Shown here one piece after another: positions 50,000 through 64,000 of a DNA stretch of 64,000 nt (positions are counted from its first letter, which is position 1; the number at the start of each line of letters is the position of its first letter). Made by a program: the position numbers and the translations under genes. Origin of the DNA: Paratrimastix pyriformis (taxonomy: Eukaryota > Preaxostyla > Paratrimastigidae); the NCBI GenBank assembly GCA_027972325.1, contig JAPMOS010000138.1:1-64000 (forward strand). The letters run 5' to 3'. Below the pieces are notes generated by a model that saw only the letters and a list, made by a program, of their open reading frames with translations, made no database searches and was not told the origin of the DNA.

Positions 50000-51438
50000 T
50001 TATTCCTGCTTCTTCTTGGGAGTGCGTTTGGGTGTCTGTGTTTTGGCTGGCTTCTCCTTGGCTGGCGCTTCGTTGTCGCCCTCTTCCGTTGCTGTCGCCT
50101 CCTCGGTCTCCTTCTGCTTGCGCGCCTTCTTTTGGGGCTTCTGTGGTGCCTCCTCGGCAGCGGCCTCCTCGGGAACTGGCTCGCTGGTGGCGGCGTGCTT
50201 TTTGCCCTTTGCTGCCCGGGCAGGGGTCGCGACGGGTGTGGGCACTTCCTCAGCCTCGGCCTCCTCCCCGCCCGGGTGCTGCTTGGCAAAGAGCCGCTTG
50301 CCCTGCGCGGTCTTGGGCTTGCGCCCGGGGGTCGGCGGCTGGGTCGGGATGGGGAGGGGGATTGCTCCAGGGCGAGACGAGGTGGTGGCGGTCGCCGCAG
50401 GGGCGGAATGTGAGGGATGGGCATCCTTGTTGCCCTTCCGAGGTCCGCGCTTGGCGGGGGCGGTCGAATGCTGGGGAGAGAAGGCGTGAAAAAAATTGCC
50501 GCTTCCGGCAGTAGCGGAGGTCGAGCGAACCTTACCCGCGGGCAGAAGCAGGTCGTCCTGCATGTCAGCGGCGTCAACTTCCTCGCCCTGGGGGACCACC
50601 AGCGGCCGGAGGGGGGCTTCCTCGGCGGGGGGGGCCGCAGGGGCTGCAGCGGGGTTATCCAAGGATCCTGAAAGGGTCACCACAGGACCAACGGCAGATT
50701 GAACGCTGCACCACCGCATTCAGAAAAGAGGGGACACATATGAGAACACGACGGCCTCCCTCCGGTGCCCACACACGGACCCCGTGAAATAGAACGGAAG
50801 ACGGGTTCCGGCCTTGATTGTCATCGGCATGTCTTCCTTATGTGTCGGGTTGACGGATTTTCGCTTCTTGCGGGCATCAGTCGCCTCCGAGGTCAACTTC
50901 CACGCTTTGGCCTGGTGGACATAATCGCTGGCCTGGAGAAGAGCGCGTTGAACAAAAGGGACGGGATGCGTGGAAACCCAGACCAATCTATGTGGGATAC
51001 TGGCATTGAAAAACCCATAAATCAGAAGGCCGACGTGAAGTTGTGCCACCTTGTTGACCACGCCAACTGATCAAAAGGATGTCAATGAAGGAGTGCGCCC
51101 AGAAGGACTGCCTGCTCGGACCGATTCGTTCGCCCGGTTTGGGGGCAAAGAGAAGCATTTTGCAACCCACACGAAATGTGAACATGGGCGCGTCATCGGG
51201 GATGACAGCTGACTCGTCAAGGAACCGAACGTCGGAAAAAGTCAGCGGGAAGCCGCCCAATGCATCATCATACCTGCTCGCCATGGAAATGAGTCGTGGC
51301 GAAGCGGGGCGCAGACTTGAAAAGCATTTTGGTAAAATGTTCGTTGACACCCTCCAAGGGAGCACCCGAATATTTCGGAGGCAGTGAGAGAACAACATCA
51401 AATGAAACCTCCCGAAGCCCCGTTACTGGCGCGGCCAT
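50000..51438 (-). CDS. RPA43: DNA-directed RNA polymerase I subunit A43 (Rpb7-like)
   Basis: Exons on the minus strand: 51438-51317, 51273-51122, 51066-50978, 50932-50775 and 50705-50000. The introns are very short (43, 55, 45 and 69 bases). The spliced order reads SFDVVLSLPPKYSGAP, SDVRFLDESAVIPDD, MFTFRVGCKMLLFAPKPGER, IVGVVNKVAQLHVGLLIYGF, FNASIP, KAGTRLPFYFTGSVV, GPVVTLSGSL. This is the A43/Rpb7 pattern: an N-terminal tip domain, then an OB-fold with VNK...H.G.L..G.FNASI, and the terminal V-x-G-x-x-x-L-x-G-S-L strand. The subunit forms the Pol I stalk with A14/RPA34-like partners and recruits Rrn3 in the nucleolus. The long C-terminal tail is acidic then Lys-rich (KKARKQKET, TPKRTPKKKQE), common in A43. 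The 45-base third intron keeps the frame, so retention cannot be excluded. Confidence 0.87.
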
Positions 51439-51568
51439 TGAATCAATGTTTTGCTTTTGCAGGACTGGGACAGCAGACCCCCGGAGGATGTCGCAAAAAA
51501 CACCTTTCAAAGAGGTCGTGTTTCTCTCTCGAAATGGAACAACAAAACAGAAAGAGCAATCTCGCTGA

Positions 51569-53033
51569 TCAATCAGCGTGGTGCTCGGCAATGGGCGATG
51601 TCTGGATCGGTGCAGGGCTGGGGCTCGGCGAGGGAGATGCAAGGCCATCAACCGTGGAGAAAGCCTGGGTCTGCTGCTTCAGGATCGCAGATTGGGCAGC
51701 GAGAGCATGTTTCCTGCCAAGCAGGAACCGTTGACCTAGAGGTGGATTCAGCACAACGAACATGAAACCGGAGCGTCGCAGACCCTCGCGGAGGGCAGTC
51801 CACCGCCGAAGCAGAATGGCCTTGTCGCGCACGCTGAAAGTGGACGGGATAAGCCCCAGATGTGCGGCCGTCATGGACTGAATCCGGTTGGCGAACTGCT
51901 CGGCGGTCTCGGTCGGTTCGCGCCGCTAGAAAGAGGGCGGGTGTTGGGGGCTGGCTGAGGGCCGCAGAGGGCAGACCTGCTCGGGAAGGACATTGACCGT
52001 CCAGACGTGGTACGGCATCAGCAGGAGCCAGAAAATGTTATGGCTGATCTTCGTGCACAGGTGCTGCCCGGAGACGAAGGAGGAGAGAAAAAATGTGGGG
52101 AATGAAGCGCTTCCTCGCTCTGGGGAAAGGAAGGAGGGAGGGGGGGGGGGGGGGGCCGGGGCGTGTGGAAAAAAAAAAACACAGACGTGGACATTGACGA
52201 CGTTGTGGAAGGGGCCGCTGACGGAGTTTGCCAGAGGCTGAATGGGCCGTTCCAGCGAGAACAGGTGCTTATGGTACAGAAGGAGGGCTTGCTCGCCATT
52301 GGTCAGGGCACCCTCAGGGAAGCAGAGAATGGGAACCTTGGAGGCGGGGCCCGTGAGGTGCTCATCAATGTTCTTGTGGATCACCTCGCGATTGCTGTAG
52401 TCGATGAAAATGGGGTTGATCTCCTTCACCTAGAAGGAGATGAGTCGCATTCGGGTGCGCGCCGAATCATGGACCATCTTTCGGGTGAAAATGAATGTCT
52501 TGTAGAAAAGAGGAGACACGGCCGCCACGGGAAGGAGGGAACGGAGGGCGATGATATCGAATTCTGACAGAAACGGGTGAGCAACACGAGTCATCCGCCA
52601 CAAACAACAGACCGGAGCGATGGTTGGAAACCAAAACCTGAAGGTTTTTCGACCAGTTCTCCTTACCCTTGACAACCACAAATACACCAAGCATACGTGC
52701 ATAGATTTTGTAGAAAAAGGTGTTCATTCTCAACATCCGAAAGAGCGGGAACAGGAGCAGCTCCGCAAATACAAGGAAGAGAAGACGGATACCCAGGAGA
52801 ACAACGCCGAATGGGAAGTACAAAAAGAAAACTATAGTCAATGTCAAACCTGGGGGCGAAACGATTAAAAAAACAGACAGAGGTGCTTAATCGTCAAGGG
52901 CCTCCGCAAGCGAGTATGCGAAAACAGGTCCTCAAGGATCACTAAACCAATGTTTAAGAAAAACCATGTGCCAATGATAATGGAACGAACGTTTGTCTTT
53001 CAGCGGATCCACGATGTCACCGCGAAGAGCCAT
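51569..53033 (-). CDS. AUP1-like membrane protein, lysophospholipid acyltransferase family
   Basis: Six exons on the minus strand: 53033-52991, 52849-52613, 52563-52475, 52429-52187, 52063-51977 and 51925-51569. Start MALRGDIVDPLKDKR. Residues about 15-50 form a hydrophobic hairpin (LTLTIVFFLYFPFGVVLLGI, then LLFLVFAELLLFPL) as in the ER/lipid-droplet anchor of AUP1. Next come LGVFVVVKG, LVSNHRSEFD (in place of NHx4D, the acyltransferase box I), VPILCFPEGALTNGEQALLL (FPEG box III), PYHVWTVNVLPEQ and TAEQFANRIQSMTAAHLGL, which follow the AUP1 order. The human protein ends with a CUE domain and a G2BR; this one ends about 60 residues after QFANRIQ without either. The box I spacing here (NHRSEFD) keeps H and D three residues apart, so catalysis is uncertain. 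Role suggested: ER or lipid-droplet membrane. The 130-base gap to RPA43 is probably its terminator region. Confidence 0.83.
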
Positions 53034-53103
53034 TCGTCAAGGAGGGCGAGCCGATGGAGCTGCGACCAACTCCAAGGGTGGACTCGACTGTCTTCTTTTT
53101 GAA
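53034..53103. promoter_or_regulatory. Divergent intergenic region between the AUP1-like and EF-hand genes
   Basis: Only 70 bases separate the two start codons, which point away from each other, so core promoter elements for both must lie here or inside the 5' ends. No TATA-like sequence is visible. Confidence 0.5.
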
Positions 53104-53763
53104 ATGAGCGTCCCTCCTCCCTCACCGCCGTCGGGTGGCGAACCACCACAGCCCACATCATTTTCTGATGAGGAAAAAACTTTATTTAAACTGTCGTTTG
53201 ACGTGTTCACAAAAAAAGCCGACCCAACCCACATCACCTTGCCAGGTCTCTCCTGGTTTGTGCGGAAATGCTGATCCTGATTATGTTTGCCGTACGCCCA
53301 TTTTAGAAGCGTGTCAGGTAATGCGCTCGTTGGGACTTCTCTTCCAGGAATTCCACCTGGTGAGTGCCTTCGACGAATTGTACAAAGGCCAGACTTTGGT
53401 CGATTTCGAGATGTTCCTGACGTTGATGGAGAAAGTCAAGCCAAAATGCGCCACAGAAGACGAGATTCGTCAAGCATTCATGCTTGTCCATCAAAAACCC
53501 TCGAAGATCGTCTGGCCCACCCGCCACTGCCGCGTTCATTCTTGAATCGCCTCTAGGGTCCCGTGCTCGACCGCGAGCAATTTCGGAGGCTCATGATGTT
53601 GGAGGGCGAGCGGCTCACGGCTGCTGAATGCGACGAGCTGATGAAGGAGCTCGAGCCTCCACCCCCGGAGGAAGGCACCGAGGAGTATGATGCCGAGGGG
53701 AATGTCATCAACTACGGCCTGAAATGGGAGGATTTTCTGAAAATTATGCAGGCGAAGTCATGA
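53104..53763 (+). CDS. Calmodulin-superfamily EF-hand protein with degenerate calcium loops
   Basis: Exons 53104-53245, 53308-53509 and 53557-53763 (GT-AG, in frame). Start MSVPPPSPPSGGEPPQP. Four EF-hand-like helices align with calmodulin: FKLSFDVFTKKADPTHITLP, EACQVMRSLGLLFQE, VDFEMFLTLMEKVKP, EDEIRQAFMLVHQ, REQFRRLMMLEGERLT, then NVINYGLKWEDFLKIMQ. The loops lack most Asp/Glu ligands of D-x-D-x-D-G, so calcium binding is unlikely. The proportions and the EGERLT...INY end resemble EFCAB2/DRC8, an axonemal dynein regulatory complex protein; that assignment is a suggestion only. It lies between the AUP1-like gene and the ciliary AHI1 gene. Confidence 0.75.
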
Positions 53764-53888
53764 AGGCGCCCGGCACGGGCTTCCGGTGCATCTCCTCGCT
53801 CTCCTCCTCCTCCCTCCGCCACCACCACCTCCCTCCACCACCACCACCTCCCCGAGTGCAAACACGGAGCGGCGTTTCGGTTTCGGCT

Positions 53889-64000
<10,112 letters not shown>

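Overview
The window is nuclear DNA of a unicellular, GC-rich eukaryote that very probably builds a flagellum. Evidence: many genes are split by short GT-AG introns (several of 43-60 bases), there are no bacterial-style operons, a Jouberin/AHI1 (ciliary transition zone) gene is present, and so are an RNA polymerase I A43 subunit and an AUP1-type membrane protein. Simple repeats are extraordinarily abundant (CAT/ATG, ACC, CTG, hexamers and minisatellites), mostly in introns and between genes. I cannot name the species from sequence alone.

Layout. 1-3.05 kb: 3' part of a decayed LINE (RNase H-like stretch, then a Cys/His stretch). 3.05-5.85 kb: GC-rich DNA with long (GAT)n blocks and a 130-base tandem repeat. 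5.87-10.4 kb: the plus-strand copy of a duplicated segment carrying a Crinkler/RHS-like gene (coiled coil, PD-(D/E)XK-like nuclease, kinase-like domain). 10.4-13.8 kb: a 9-base telomere-like minisatellite, a LINE-like remnant and a LINE reverse-transcriptase fragment. 13.8-19.0 kb: first copy of a 5-kb direct duplication carrying an unidentified gene; this copy holds an internal inversion. 19-21.7 kb: a kinase fragment and a 1.36-kb element with inverted terminal repeats. 21.8-24.6 kb: a second Crinkler-like gene (nuclease plus kinase). 25.3-28.2 kb, minus strand: a P-loop NTPase gene ending in two SAP-like exons. 28.4-32 kb: an unidentified multi-exon region, a SINE-like sequence and a 92-base organelle/bacterial-type LSU rRNA fragment, followed by a perfect (ACC)149 array. 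33.35-35.0 kb: an unidentified coiled-coil gene. 35.4-40.1 kb: the inverted second copy of the 5.87-10.4 kb segment. 40.1-40.74 kb: a long (CAT)n array. 41.0-46.7 kb: the second, uninverted copy of the 5-kb duplication.

From about 48.4 kb the character changes to conserved single-copy genes packed closely: a HAD-like protein (-), RPA43 (-), an AUP1-like acyltransferase-family protein (-), a calmodulin-family EF-hand protein (+), and a large Jouberin/AHI1 gene (-) that runs off the right edge and whose introns are loaded with satellites.

Interpretation. The left 47 kb looks like a fast-evolving, duplication-prone accessory region. It holds several members of the NTPase / nuclease / kinase effector family known as Crinklers (oomycetes, fungi) and RHS proteins (trypanosomes), interleaved with LINE pieces. 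The right 16 kb is a stable housekeeping and ciliary block. The boundary lies between about 46.7 and 48.4 kb.
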